Assembly (NCBI GenBank): GCA_017745075.1
Contig: JAGIAD010000028.1
Coordinates: 62,001-126,000 of the forward strand
Length of the DNA: 64,000 bases
Direction: 5' to 3'
Source: Sphingobacteriaceae bacterium
Lineage (GTDB): Bacteria > Bacteroidota > Bacteroidia > Sphingobacteriales > Sphingobacteriaceae
The notes beneath the pieces are model-generated. The model saw nothing but the letters and a program-made list of their open reading frames with translations. It did no database searches and was not told the origin of the DNA. Positions within the stretch are counted from its first letter, which is position 1; each line of letters begins with the position of its first letter. Shown piece by piece: positions 34,875 through 44,072 of this stretch. Position numbers and translations under genes: made by a program.

Positions 34875-35000
34875 TCGTCATTTCGACTGAAGCCAGCCGG
34901 TTTTTGCCGGCAGCGAAATGGAGAAATCTATAGACACAGATTTAGCTTCGCTGAGCACTCCGTGGTTCTCGACTGCGTTGCACTCCGCTCGAAATGACGA
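34875..35000. repeat. MITE-like element with 12-bp terminal inverted repeats
   Basis: TCGTCATTTCGA (34875-34886) and TCGAAATGACGA (34989-35000) frame 126 bases. The element contains CAGCCGG-TTTTT-GCCGGCAG and the GAAATGGAGAAATCT motif of the dispersed family. It lies between the helicase and pdeM genes. No coding frame is seen. Confidence 0.75.
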
Positions 35001-35075
35001 CTACTGAGAGGGCTGTCACCCATATTGATTTTTATACAATAAATTATCCCTCAGGATGATAATAACATCAAACAA

Positions 35076-35714
35076 ATGACCATTACATGCAAAGGTGAAA
35101 AACTGATTTTAGATAAAGAAAGGGCTTTATTTTTGCCTGAACATGGGCTTTTAGCCATTAGCGATTTACATTTGGGCAAATCGGCACATTTCCGTCAGGC
35201 AGGTTTACAGGTACCTGCTACCATTGCACAAACCGATTTACAACGTTTAAGTTTATTAATTAAGCAATATCATCCCAAAACATTGTTGATTAATGGAGAC
35301 ATGTTTCATCATGGTTTGAATACCGATATTGATGAATTTTCTGTATGGAAAAAGCAATATCAGGAGCTTGATTTTTTATTGGTAAAGGGAAATCACGACC
35401 GGCTTTCCAACGCGAACTATGCCGCAATGGATATCAATATACATGCGTCTAGTTTTTGCTTAGGGCCATTTTGTTTTATACATCAAGCGCCAAATTGTAC
35501 TGAAGAAGAATTATACCCCATCAGTGGCCATATCCATCCGGGCGTTACCATTGTTGGAAAAGCGAAGCAAAGATTAAAATTCCCTTGTTTTTATTTCGGA
35601 GAGGAATATGCACTTTTGCCTGCTTTTAGTTTATTTACAGGTCTTTATAATATTTATCCTAAAGCTAATGAGCGTATATTTGCGGTTACGCCCAAAAGTG
35701 TAATAGAAGTTTAA
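35076..35714 (+). CDS. pdeM: ligase-associated metallophosphoesterase PdeM
   Basis: The 212-residue enzyme has the two-metal phosphoesterase motifs SDLHLGKS, INGDMFHHG, KGNHDR and SGHIHPG. It corresponds to PdeM (MPE), the fourth member of the ligase-associated DNA-damage-response set, which acts as a Mn-dependent phosphodiesterase. All four members (exonuclease, ligase, helicase, PdeM) are therefore present in one direction over about 6.5 kb. It converges with the thioredoxin gene, whose stop overlaps its end by four bases. Confidence 0.92.
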   Translation: MTITCKGEKLILDKERALFLPEHGLLAISDLHLGKSAHFRQAGLQVPATIAQTDLQRLSLLIKQYHPKTLLINGDMFHHGLNTDIDEFSVWKKQYQELDFLLVKGNHDRLSNANYAAMDINIHASSFCLGPFCFIHQAPNCTEEELYPISGHIHPGVTIVGKAKQRLKFPCFYFGEEYALLPAFSLFTGLYNIYPKANERIFAVTPKSVIEV

Positions 35715-36007
35715 GCGTGGGCATCAATCACTTGTTTCAGCTGTGCAGCTTGGGCCACACCACTTTGCCTCCATACTTGTTTCCCTTTTTTGAAAAGGAT
35801 TAAAGTGGGAACACTCTGAACATTGAACGATGAAGCAGCAGGTTGATTTTTATCGATATCAACTTTAATAATCGATACCGAATCGCCCACCTGTGATTTT
35901 AATTGTTCCAGGATCGGTTTCATCATTTTGCATGGACCACACCACTCGGCAAAAAAATCTACCAGCACCGGTTTATCCCCGTTAATCAAATCTGAAAATT
36001 TAGCCAT
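35711..36007 (-). CDS. trxA: thioredoxin
   Basis: The 98-residue thioredoxin fold has the classic active site WCGPC (Cys23, Cys26) and the cis-Pro segment QSVPTLILFKKGKQV. It reduces cytoplasmic protein disulfides with thioredoxin reductase. Slightly short for the family (about 105) but complete. Its last four bases overlap the end of the convergent pdeM. A dispersed palindrome lies about 120 bases upstream. Confidence 0.95.
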   Translation of the reverse strand: MAKFSDLINGDKPVLVDFFAEWCGPCKMMKPILEQLKSQVGDSVSIIKVDIDKNQPAASSFNVQSVPTLILFKKGKQVWRQSGVAQAAQLKQVIDAHA

Positions 36008-36127
36008 GATATTTATCTTTATTTATAAACAAGGATGAACTGGATTGGTTTTAAGCAAAAATTTGTCGTCCTGAACCGTGTAACGCAACTGAGAACTTAA
36101 TACCCAGCGATAGCTATCTGTTTAAAT

Positions 36128-36165
36128 AGATCTCTCCATTTCGCTGCGCTACAGTCGAGATGACG
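36128..36165. repeat. dispersed element copy, inverted
   Basis: AGATCTCTCCATTTCGCTGC then GCTACAGTCGAGATGACG: the reverse complement of the copy at 8394-8431. Confidence 0.75.
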
Positions 36166-36190
36166 AATGTATTGATTAATTTTCTTACAA

Positions 36191-36805
36191 TTAAGCACTT
36201 ATTGGCAGTTCTGCAGTTAAGGCAGTCACCCAATCTTCAAATAAAGCTTTTTCAATTTTGATTACCTCTGTGGCATGGCTTTCCCAATCTGCAGAAAAGC
36301 TGACCAGCTGGTTGATCATTTCTTCCAAATGTCCTTCTTCTTCTAAGATAATTGATTTAACATTTACCTTGCTTTTTACCTCATCTAAAGCAGCCTGGTA
36401 TATTGGATAAAGCTCGTCAGCACGTACTTCAATGGCATAGGTAACAAATAAATATGCCGCAAATTTTAAGTCATAGCCTGAAAGATTAAATACAGCTTTT
36501 AAATAACGGCAAACCGCAATATCTAAAGCATGCAGGTAGTATTTGGTATGGTTTGGCGAAAGTAGTTCGGCATTTGTATAGGTTTTACAAAGCGACTCAT
36601 CGACCTTCGAAATCTGCTTCTTTAAATAGTAGGCATGGCGGTGTTCTTCTGCCGCATGTTTAAGGATAATCAGGTTTACATCTTCTTTATGCTCAGAAGC
36701 CGAAATCTTCTTTGCACCTGCATTTTCCATATAAGACAAGGTATTTAACCATTTGGCATGCAATACGTTATCTGAAACTATTGATTTTAAATTTGTAGCT
36801 AACAT
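36191..36805 (-). CDS. ferritin-like di-iron carboxylate protein
   Basis: Helical protein of 204 residues with the full ligand set of a four-helix-bundle di-iron site: Glu27 (YMENAG), Glu54-x-x-His57 (AEEHRHAYY), Glu126 (YAIEVRADE) and Glu156-x-x-His159 (ILEEEGHLEE). This E/ExxH/E/ExxH arrangement is diagnostic of the ferritin-rubrerythrin superfamily. It could be an oxidase, hydroxylase (tRNA-MiaE-like) or peroxidase; no rubredoxin Cys domain is present. No signal peptide is seen. It lies between trxA and a 2-oxoacid dehydrogenase E2 gene on the same strand. Confidence 0.8.
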   Translation of the reverse strand: MLATNLKSIVSDNVLHAKWLNTLSYMENAGAKKISASEHKEDVNLIILKHAAEEHRHAYYLKKQISKVDESLCKTYTNAELLSPNHTKYYLHALDIAVCRYLKAVFNLSGYDLKFAAYLFVTYAIEVRADELYPIYQAALDEVKSKVNVKSIILEEEGHLEEMINQLVSFSADWESHATEVIKIEKALFEDWVTALTAELPISA

Positions 36806-36868
36806 TCTTAATGGTTAAACTGGTTAATTGTTGGCATCAATCCAACTGTAAACTTTTAACTGTACTGG

Positions 36869-38218
36869 TTATACTTCTCTGTTCAGGTCCCAGCTTTCTA
36901 AATAATCGGCCACCCTGCGCACAAACATTCCTCCTAAAGAACCATCTACTACCCTATGATCGTAAGAGAGGGAAAGGAACATCATATGCCTGATCGCGAT
37001 CACATCGCCATGTTCGGTTTCTAAAACAGCTGGTTTCTTTTTAATGGCGCCCACTGCGAGTATCGCTACCTGGGGCTGGTTAATAATTGGTGTGCCCATT
37101 ACATTCCCAAAACTCCCTACATTGGTTAAGGTGAAAGTTCCACCCTGCGTTTCGTCTGGCTTTAATTTGGAGTTTCTTGCTCTTGTAGCCAAATCGTTAA
37201 CTGCCCTGGTTAAACCAACCAGGTTTAACTGATCGGCATTTTTGATTACCGGAACAATTAAATTTCCGCTCGGTAAAGCAGCAGCCATACCGATATTGAT
37301 ATTGCCTTTTTTGATGATCTGTGTTCCGTTAACAGAAACATTGATCATCGGAAAATCTTTTATTGCTTTTGCCACAGCTTCTACAAATATTGGCGTAAAG
37401 GTTATTTTTTCATTTTCGCGTTTCTCGAAGCTGTTTTTTACTTTATTGCGCCATAAAACCATATTGGTTACGTCGGCTTCAACAAAAGAGGTTACGTGCG
37501 GAGAGGTAGCTTTACTCATCACCATGTGATCGGCAATCAGTTTACGCATCCTATCCATTTCCATAATTTCGTCGGCACCACTTACGCTGGTTGTTGAGGT
37601 TTTATTTAATACCGGATCAGAGGTAATGGTTTTATTTTCAGTTGTCTGGCTTATTTGAGGCTCAGGCGGTGTTAATACAGCTGTAGCCGTTTTTACAGCA
37701 CCATCACTTTTCCTTGCAATATAATCCAACAGATCATCTTTATTTAATCGCCCATCAACACCAGAACCTTTAATGGCATCTAACTCGGCAAGTGAAATAT
37801 TTTCCTGGGCTGCAATACTTTTAACCAAAGGAGAATAAAAACGGTCTGACGAGCTGAAATCAGCCGCTGTGGCTTTATTTTCTGATGGAAGCTGCTCAAT
37901 ACCGGGAATAGCTTCAATTTTTTCTTCTATGGCAGGTATTTCAGCAACAGGTGTTTCAACAGGAGGATGATCCCCGTCTTCTGTTTCTATAATGGCAATT
38001 ATATCTCCAACCTGGGCAATATCGTTTTCCTTGAATAACTGTTTTACCAATTTGCCTGCTACAGGGGAAGGAACTTCAGAATCTACCTTATCAGTAGCGA
38101 TTTCCAGGATGGTATCGTCTAAATCGATTGCATCACCCGGTTGTTTTACCCATTTAATCACGGTTGCTTCCGCAACACTTTCACCCATTTTTGGTAACAA
38201 TAGTTCGTATTGAGCCAT
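36869..38218 (-). CDS. 2-oxoacid dehydrogenase E2 (dihydrolipoamide acyltransferase)
   Basis: Three parts are seen: a lipoyl domain (1-80) with the lipoylated Lys44 in ATDKVDSEVP; a peripheral-subunit-binding domain (about 125-165, YSPLVKSIAAQENISLAELDAI in pieces, then GSGVDGRLNKDDLLDYI); and the catalytic domain (about 220-449) with His421 and Asp425 in DHRVVDG. It transfers acyl groups to CoA in the pyruvate, 2-oxoglutarate or branched-chain complexes. Sequence style points to the branched-chain or pyruvate type rather than SucB, but this is not decisive. E1 and E3 genes are not adjacent. A proline/alanine/glutamate linker separates the domains. Confidence 0.92.
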   Translation of the reverse strand: MAQYELLLPKMGESVAEATVIKWVKQPGDAIDLDDTILEIATDKVDSEVPSPVAGKLVKQLFKENDIAQVGDIIAIIETEDGDHPPVETPVAEIPAIEEKIEAIPGIEQLPSENKATAADFSSSDRFYSPLVKSIAAQENISLAELDAIKGSGVDGRLNKDDLLDYIARKSDGAVKTATAVLTPPEPQISQTTENKTITSDPVLNKTSTTSVSGADEIMEMDRMRKLIADHMVMSKATSPHVTSFVEADVTNMVLWRNKVKNSFEKRENEKITFTPIFVEAVAKAIKDFPMINVSVNGTQIIKKGNINIGMAAALPSGNLIVPVIKNADQLNLVGLTRAVNDLATRARNSKLKPDETQGGTFTLTNVGSFGNVMGTPIINQPQVAILAVGAIKKKPAVLETEHGDVIAIRHMMFLSLSYDHRVVDGSLGGMFVRRVADYLESWDLNREV

Positions 38219-38274
38219 ATTAAATTACAGTATTTTATATTGGTAACGCTGCAAAAATACAGTTTTTATTCTTT

Positions 38275-39519
38275 CTAAACTGTTTCTTTAAGTAGATTTA
38301 ACAGCATGGTGAGCGCCGATGCTGCCGAACGTTCGATGTTCTGAATACGTTTATTGCTGAAATTAAACACTTTAGCTACAGTTTTCTTTTTGGAAGAAAT
38401 TGCAATCCAAACGGTACCAACCGGTTTATCTGCTGTTCCGCCATCCGGACCGGCAATGCCGCTGACAGCAATGGAATAATCAGTTTTAAAATGTTTTATT
38501 GCGCCTTCGGCCATTTCTGTAACGGTTTGTTCGCTTACTGCGCCGAAAGTGCTTAGCGTATGCTCTTTTACACCCAGGATGGATTCTTTTAATTCGTAGG
38601 CATAGGCTACTGCCCCGCCCCAGTATACAGATGAGCAACCAGGATGTTGGGTAATTAAATGTGCGATATAACCACCAGTACAACTTTCTGCTGTTGATAA
38701 GGTTAAACCCTTACTTTCCATGAGGTTCAGGATCGCTTTTTCAAGGGCAATATCTTCGTCAATAACTACAAACTTATTTACTTTAGCAATAATCTGTTGG
38801 GCATAAACTTCAACTTCTGCTTTTAATTTAGCTTCGTCATCTCCTTTGGCCGATAAACGTAAACGAACATGGCCTAATTTTGGCAGATAAGCCAATTTGA
38901 TATGCACTGGTAAACTGTCTTCTATTTCCTCTATCTCTTTGGCCAAAAATGATTCACCAATATTTGCTGTAAGAATCGTTTTATGTACAATAAACGGAAG
39001 CTTAAACCTGCTTTTAATTCTGGGTAAGATCTCGTCATCCATCAGGTACATCATTTCGAAAGGTACACCGGGCATCGATATAAAAATAGTGTTATTTTGC
39101 TCAAACCACATACAAGGAGCAGTACCATTTTTATTTACAATAACTTCGCAACCATCCGGAACGTCAGCTTGTGCAATGTTAATATCCAATAAAGGGCGTT
39201 TATATTTTTCGAAAATCTGACGAACCATTTCCAATGCACCGGCATCATTACGAAAGCCCATGTTAAAATATTTTGCCAAAGTTTTCTTGGTAATATCATC
39301 TTTGGTTGGTCCTAACCCGCCGGTAATTAAAACCAGATCTGCACGGTTTTCGGCAAGTTTGAGCGCTTCCAAAATATGTTGCTCATCATCAGAAACTGAA
39401 GTAATCTGTTTAATGGAAACACCAATTAAATTTAATTGCTTTGCCATCCAGGCAGAATTTGTATCAACGATCTGGCCAATGAGAATCTCATCGCCAATGG
39501 TAATAATTTCGGCTAGCAT
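38275..39519 (-). CDS. cinA: CinA-family nicotinamide-nucleotide amidohydrolase
   Basis: The 414-residue protein joins an N-terminal MoCF-like/COG1058 domain (about 1-170; ITIGDEILIGQIVDTNSAW, TGGLGPTKDD) to the C-terminal CinA/PncC domain (about 255-414; STAESCTGGYIAHLIT, VSGIAGPDGGT-x-x-KPVGTVWIA). The C-terminal domain deamidates nicotinamide mononucleotide, feeding NAD recycling; the N-terminal domain is an ADP-ribose-type pyrophosphatase in some species. Despite the historical name, there is no sign of linkage to comEC 15 kb away. It lies 56 bases before the E2 gene on the same strand. Confidence 0.94.
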   Translation of the reverse strand: MLAEIITIGDEILIGQIVDTNSAWMAKQLNLIGVSIKQITSVSDDEQHILEALKLAENRADLVLITGGLGPTKDDITKKTLAKYFNMGFRNDAGALEMVRQIFEKYKRPLLDINIAQADVPDGCEVIVNKNGTAPCMWFEQNNTIFISMPGVPFEMMYLMDDEILPRIKSRFKLPFIVHKTILTANIGESFLAKEIEEIEDSLPVHIKLAYLPKLGHVRLRLSAKGDDEAKLKAEVEVYAQQIIAKVNKFVVIDEDIALEKAILNLMESKGLTLSTAESCTGGYIAHLITQHPGCSSVYWGGAVAYAYELKESILGVKEHTLSTFGAVSEQTVTEMAEGAIKHFKTDYSIAVSGIAGPDGGTADKPVGTVWIAISSKKKTVAKVFNFSNKRIQNIERSAASALTMLLNLLKETV

Positions 39520-39523
39520 AAAT

Positions 39524-42184
39524 TTATCGGTATGTGTTGTAAAAACCTTGTCTTTTGCTCAATTTCAAATCCTGTAATATCGAAGCCTTAACTTTTATGG
39601 TAAGAGAGTAACTTCTATAAGCACCAAATGGAACCCAGTTTACGCTCATATCCCAGCAGTGCAAATCGCGGTAAATGGCTAAATTCATTGGGGTTAAACC
39701 GTTATTCTTGAAATCGTATCCCGAATTAAATGTAACTTTCCATTTAGGGGTTAAATTAACATCGCCATTGAAATTTAGTGTATTCGATATGGTACTGATA
39801 TTCCCATCATTCGCATATTGAAAACTATAGGAGAACGAGAAATTCCATGGAATGTTAAAATCAACGAAAGCATTCGGATCGCGGCTTATGGCGGCCAACT
39901 GCTCAGATTGTATATCCGTCATTCCTTTTTTCTTTGCTGCGTCCCCTAATTTATCATTTGCCTCATTTTTACGTTTTAATGCCTCCGGGTTTAAACTGTA
40001 ATCGAATGAGAAACCAAAATTGGTTAAACGGGGCAGAAATTTATTCTTTTGGAAAAATAAGCGGTCTTCTCTTATTTTCATGATCTGGCCATTAACCGTT
40101 GTGTCTTTTAAAGCATAGGGATCTAATGTTCCGTTGTAGTTTATCCCTAACTTATCGGTAAACTGCGATCGGCCGCTAAAGCCAATTGTAGATAATTTAT
40201 AGGATGGGGCCAGGAAGTTGTAAGAGCCGCTAAAACTCAAACCTTGAATAATCGGGATCTTTTTGGAGCCTGTTCCGGTTGTATCGTTTTTATTCCTCAC
40301 CTTTAGTTCTACCGTATTATCCAGCCCAAAACCAATAGATGCATTAGGTCCACCAAAAGAGCCTGGCTGTGCCATACCATCAAAAATGGAATATTTTAAA
40401 GGTTGTCCGCTGGTATAAATTTGATTGCCATTCTGGTCTATTGCCGATCTGAAAGGCCCCGCTCCTGCTTTGGTAAAATCAGGAGAGTAAGAGAAGGATA
40501 CACTGGGAGTCATTACATGCCTCATCGCCTGGATTTTACCAGCCGGGTTAAAATCTCTTCTTCCATAAATTTTAGTCGACATACTTGTTGAGAAGCTGTA
40601 ACTACCTGCCCTTTTAAACCCACTGATGGTATCTTCCCTGAAAGAATAAGTATTATCGGCATAGCTGGTATATCTCCTCGTTACACTCTGGAAATTCCAG
40701 ACTTCGTTGTAGGTACCACCCAGGCTAAAGTTGAGATATTTCAGCGCGGTGAAGGACATATTTATAGGAATGCTGTGTGAAAAACCACTTCTTAAACGCT
40801 TTAAACCGTCATTCTGAAAGAGCAAACTATCGAAAGTATCAATCCGGTTGGTTCCCTGCAAACTGTAACCTATTGTAATTTTCTGATACCATTTTTGCTC
40901 TCCAACAGCGTTTTTAGAGCTAAACGGGTTAAATGTTGGCACGTTGAATGTCATCTCGGGCAACCTTAACGATATGGCCCTGGTACTTAAAGTCTGATCA
41001 CTTGATGCAGCTAAAGAGAAGTTCATCCCGTTCGAATAGGCCTTTGCATAACTGATACTGCTACTGGTTGAGTTGGTTGCAATGGTATTAATGTCGTAGG
41101 TTGTACCTGCAGCTGTATTTTTATAGTATCCTTTTCTACCTGTCGATACCAATCTTACACTGGCACTAAATGTGGTACCCGGGTTGGCATTGGCATTTTG
41201 AGTATGACTCCAATTGATACTGAAGTTTTTGGTAGGATTTTTAAAAGCTTCGGTGCCCTCAAGGCCATCCTTAAAACTAGCGTAAGCTAAATTAATATTA
41301 CCATTATATTTATACCTTTTGGTGTAATTACTCAGCAAGTTTGTTTCATAAGAGCCATTGGTATAGATGGAACCTAACAGTTTGGCATCCCAGTAATCGT
41401 TCAATCCGATATAATAACCACCGTTTTGAAGAAAAAAGCCTCTCGTTGCATCTTCACCTGGCGTGGGAAGTATAACACCAGATGTTCTTTTGTTTTGTTT
41501 CGGGAAAAAGGCAAAAGGCAGCCCCAAAAAGGTGGGAATATCTTCAATAATCATGTAAACCGGCCCTGTAATAATCTGTTTCTCGGTTACCACCCCCTTT
41601 GAAATCATCAGCCCGAAATGTGGGTGCGGAAGATTACAGGTACTGTACATCACATTTTTAATATGCAGTTCATCGTCGATTTGCTTTTTACTTTGTCCGC
41701 CAGAGAAGAATCCTCCTTCTTGTTCAGAGAAAACACCATATACCTTAGCCTTGGTTGTTTCAGAATTGTAAAAAATAGAATCGGCAATTGCTGTTCCATC
41801 GGTGCCTGATTTGAATATTGGTCTTCCGGTATATCTCCCGGTTTTCGGATCTTTTACACCACGGGCGAAAATGGAATTTTGCTTTTTATCGTACCTGATA
41901 TAACCTGCATCCAGCTCAAAATCACCATATACAACCCTTGCGTTCCCATATAAATAAACAATGTTTTTATCAGCGCTCATTTTAACGGAATCATCCGCCT
42001 TGTATTCTACTTTCTGGTCGAGACTGCTGTTGTTTTTGCCGGTCTTGTTAGCCTTATCCTTTTTGGCCGTATCGAGTTTGATAATCTGTTGCAATGAAAA
42101 TCGCGAAAATGCGTTAGCTTTACCAACAACAAGTGTTAATAAAATGACAGAAATTAGTAAAATAGAGCTCTTAAGAAGTTTCAA
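39524..42184 (-). CDS. lptD: LptD-like outer-membrane LPS-assembly protein
   Basis: The 886-residue protein has a signal peptide (MKLLKSSILLISVILLTLVVGKANA). An OstA/LptA-like beta-jellyroll follows (about 60-220; VYLYGNARVVYGDFELDAGYIRYD). A large beta-barrel runs from about 230 to 886, with many Tyr/Phe-rich strands (FSFSYSFQYANDGN). This matches Bacteroidota LptD proteins, which place lipopolysaccharide in the outer membrane with LptE. The disulfide cysteines known from E. coli LptD are not obvious. Its start is only about 30 bases from the divergent amidase, so the two share a very short control region. CinA follows after four bases and may be co-transcribed. Confidence 0.88.
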   Translation of the reverse strand: MKLLKSSILLISVILLTLVVGKANAFSRFSLQQIIKLDTAKKDKANKTGKNNSSLDQKVEYKADDSVKMSADKNIVYLYGNARVVYGDFELDAGYIRYDKKQNSIFARGVKDPKTGRYTGRPIFKSGTDGTAIADSIFYNSETTKAKVYGVFSEQEGGFFSGGQSKKQIDDELHIKNVMYSTCNLPHPHFGLMISKGVVTEKQIITGPVYMIIEDIPTFLGLPFAFFPKQNKRTSGVILPTPGEDATRGFFLQNGGYYIGLNDYWDAKLLGSIYTNGSYETNLLSNYTKRYKYNGNINLAYASFKDGLEGTEAFKNPTKNFSINWSHTQNANANPGTTFSASVRLVSTGRKGYYKNTAAGTTYDINTIATNSTSSSISYAKAYSNGMNFSLAASSDQTLSTRAISLRLPEMTFNVPTFNPFSSKNAVGEQKWYQKITIGYSLQGTNRIDTFDSLLFQNDGLKRLRSGFSHSIPINMSFTALKYLNFSLGGTYNEVWNFQSVTRRYTSYADNTYSFREDTISGFKRAGSYSFSTSMSTKIYGRRDFNPAGKIQAMRHVMTPSVSFSYSPDFTKAGAGPFRSAIDQNGNQIYTSGQPLKYSIFDGMAQPGSFGGPNASIGFGLDNTVELKVRNKNDTTGTGSKKIPIIQGLSFSGSYNFLAPSYKLSTIGFSGRSQFTDKLGINYNGTLDPYALKDTTVNGQIMKIREDRLFFQKNKFLPRLTNFGFSFDYSLNPEALKRKNEANDKLGDAAKKKGMTDIQSEQLAAISRDPNAFVDFNIPWNFSFSYSFQYANDGNISTISNTLNFNGDVNLTPKWKVTFNSGYDFKNNGLTPMNLAIYRDLHCWDMSVNWVPFGAYRSYSLTIKVKASILQDLKLSKRQGFYNTYR

Positions 42185-42213
42185 ATTCGTATTTGAATGT
42201 TATTTTTGCACAA

Positions 42214-43122
42214 ATGTTTAATCAAAAACGTTCAAAATTAGTGAAAAATATACCATTGATGTATCTTAAATCTATTTTAACCATTATTATTTATTTAGTG
42301 CTGTCAAATGCTGTTGATAATCAGTTGTTTGCGCAGGAATATAAAATTAAAACAATTGTGATCGATGCCGGTCACGGTGGTAAAGACGGTGCTACACATG
42401 GCTTGTATTCCAAGGAAAAAGATGTGGCACTTAAAACAGCATTGAACCTTGGCCGTGCCCTTCAGGATAGTTTAAAAGATATCAGGGTTATTTACACCCG
42501 CGAGTCGGATGTGTTTATCCCTTTATACGAGCGTATCAATATTGCAAATAATGCAAAGGCCGATTTATTTATCTCTATCCACTTAAATGACATGCCGGTC
42601 AGGGTGTCGAGAGTGGTTGATTATTACAAAAAAGTAAGAGGCAGAAAAGTGCCGGTTTACCGGACAATTACCTCTAAAAGCACCTCAACACGGGGAACAG
42701 AAACCTTTGTATCCGGAACCGGCCGTTTAGGCGAACAGGATGAAGTAATTAAAAGGGAGAATGCCTCTATGTTTTTGGAGGATAATTACCAGAAAAATTA
42801 TGAAGGATTTATCGCTAACACACCTGAAAGCGACATTATGTTATCTTTAATGAAACAAACCAATAGAGACAGGAGTTTAAAGTTTGCTTCGATGCTTCAA
42901 CAGGAATATGTTAATGCAGGCCGCATCAACAGGGGTGTACAAGAAAAAAGCCTCGCAGTACTGGCCCGTGCAGCTATGCCGGCAGTGCTAACTGAAATTG
43001 GTTTTGTGAGCAATCCGGAGGAAGAAGATTATATGAACTCTACTGAAGGGCAAAATGAAATCGTAAGGGGAATTATTAAAGCAATTAAAAATTATAAACG
43101 AATAGCTGAAACATCATTTTAA
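42214..43122 (+). CDS. N-acetylmuramoyl-L-alanine amidase (Amidase_3), first of a pair
   Basis: Cell-wall hydrolase that cuts the bond between muramic acid and L-Ala. Catalytic motifs: VIDAGHGGKDG (zinc His), a Glu in the following helix region, LFISIHLND (second zinc His) and AVLTEIGFVSNPEEE (catalytic Glu). The start is uncertain: TTG at 42193, ATG at 42214 (used here) or ATG at 42259, the last also giving a good signal peptide. A TATTTTTG box at 42201-42208 would favour 42259. About 302 residues from 42214. An insertion with a VSRVVDYYKKVRGRKVPVYR stretch (about 130-160) is absent from the second copy. Confidence 0.9.
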   Translation: MFNQKRSKLVKNIPLMYLKSILTIIIYLVLSNAVDNQLFAQEYKIKTIVIDAGHGGKDGATHGLYSKEKDVALKTALNLGRALQDSLKDIRVIYTRESDVFIPLYERINIANNAKADLFISIHLNDMPVRVSRVVDYYKKVRGRKVPVYRTITSKSTSTRGTETFVSGTGRLGEQDEVIKRENASMFLEDNYQKNYEGFIANTPESDIMLSLMKQTNRDRSLKFASMLQQEYVNAGRINRGVQEKSLAVLARAAMPAVLTEIGFVSNPEEEDYMNSTEGQNEIVRGIIKAIKNYKRIAETSF

Positions 43123-43134
43123 TATCCTTCATGA

Positions 43135-43911
43135 ATGAAGATTAAATTTCTGATCGCCATACTTTTATTTTCGTTACTGGTTACTGAAAAAGCGCCTGCT
43201 CAGGGTTATAAGATCAAAACAATTGTTATTGATCCCGGCCACGGAGGAAGAAAACCGGGAGCCTCTGGTAGTTTTTCAAAAGAAAAAGATGTTTCGTTAA
43301 AGGTTGCATTAAAATTAGGAGCATTGCTGAAGGAAGAAATGCCTAATATTAAAGTAATTTTTACGCGAAAGACAGATATAGACGTTGATTTATACAGACG
43401 TGCTGAAATAGCGAACGAAGCCAATGCAGACCTTTTTATATCGGTACACTGTAATTCAATGCCTCCGGGCAATAAGCATATCAAAGGAGTAGAAACCCTG
43501 GTTGCGGGTTCGCACCGATTAAAGGAACAGGATGCAGCTATAAGGGAGAATGCCGATATTAAATTGGAAAAGAATTATAAAAGCAAGTACGATGGATATG
43601 ATCCGGCTGATCCAAGTAGTTTTATCCTTTTATCGCTTTTAAAAAATACCTTCAGAGATAAAAGTATTAAATTTGCCAAATTAATACAGAACAGCTATAT
43701 CAGCAGAGACAAGCGCTTAAGTCGTGGAGTTAAAGAGCAGGGGGTTTTGGTATTGCAGCGTTGTGGCATGCCCGCTGTTTTAACAGAAGTAGGTTTTATC
43801 TCGAATACCGAGGAAGAAAAATATATTAATTCTCAAAATGGACAAAACGAGATCGCTAATTCTATTTTAGAAGCAATAAAAACATACAAAAAAAATATTG
43901 AAGTTAAATAA
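43135..43911 (+). CDS. N-acetylmuramoyl-L-alanine amidase (Amidase_3), second of a pair
   Basis: The 258-residue tandem paralogue starts 12 bases after the first amidase. Signal peptide MKIKFLIAILLFSLLVTEKAPAQ. The zinc and catalytic motifs match: VIDPGHGGRKPG, LFISVHCNS and AVLTEVGFISNTEEE. Both proteins continue with GYKIKTIVID or EYKIKTIVID right after the signal peptide. The pair thus arose by local duplication; the second is shorter for lack of the loop insertion. Either may act in daughter-cell separation or wall turnover. The ATG at 43131 is out of frame. Confidence 0.9.
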   Translation: MKIKFLIAILLFSLLVTEKAPAQGYKIKTIVIDPGHGGRKPGASGSFSKEKDVSLKVALKLGALLKEEMPNIKVIFTRKTDIDVDLYRRAEIANEANADLFISVHCNSMPPGNKHIKGVETLVAGSHRLKEQDAAIRENADIKLEKNYKSKYDGYDPADPSSFILLSLLKNTFRDKSIKFAKLIQNSYISRDKRLSRGVKEQGVLVLQRCGMPAVLTEVGFISNTEEEKYINSQNGQNEIANSILEAIKTYKKNIEVK

Positions 43912-44072
43912 GTGGCATTATAAATGATAGTTATTTTAACTTTACAAAAAATATAAACAGGGACCAGACAAAACAATTGTGTATACTTTGTGTATATAAA
44001 GTTTAACCTAAAAAAATTGCGCTCCAGCAGATCTTAAAAAATGAAATCTGCAGCCACTAAATAAAAACACTT

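Noticed and set aside
38275..39519. CinA as part of a competence operon with comEC
   Set aside because: 15 kb away on the other strand; the PncC activity explains the gene.
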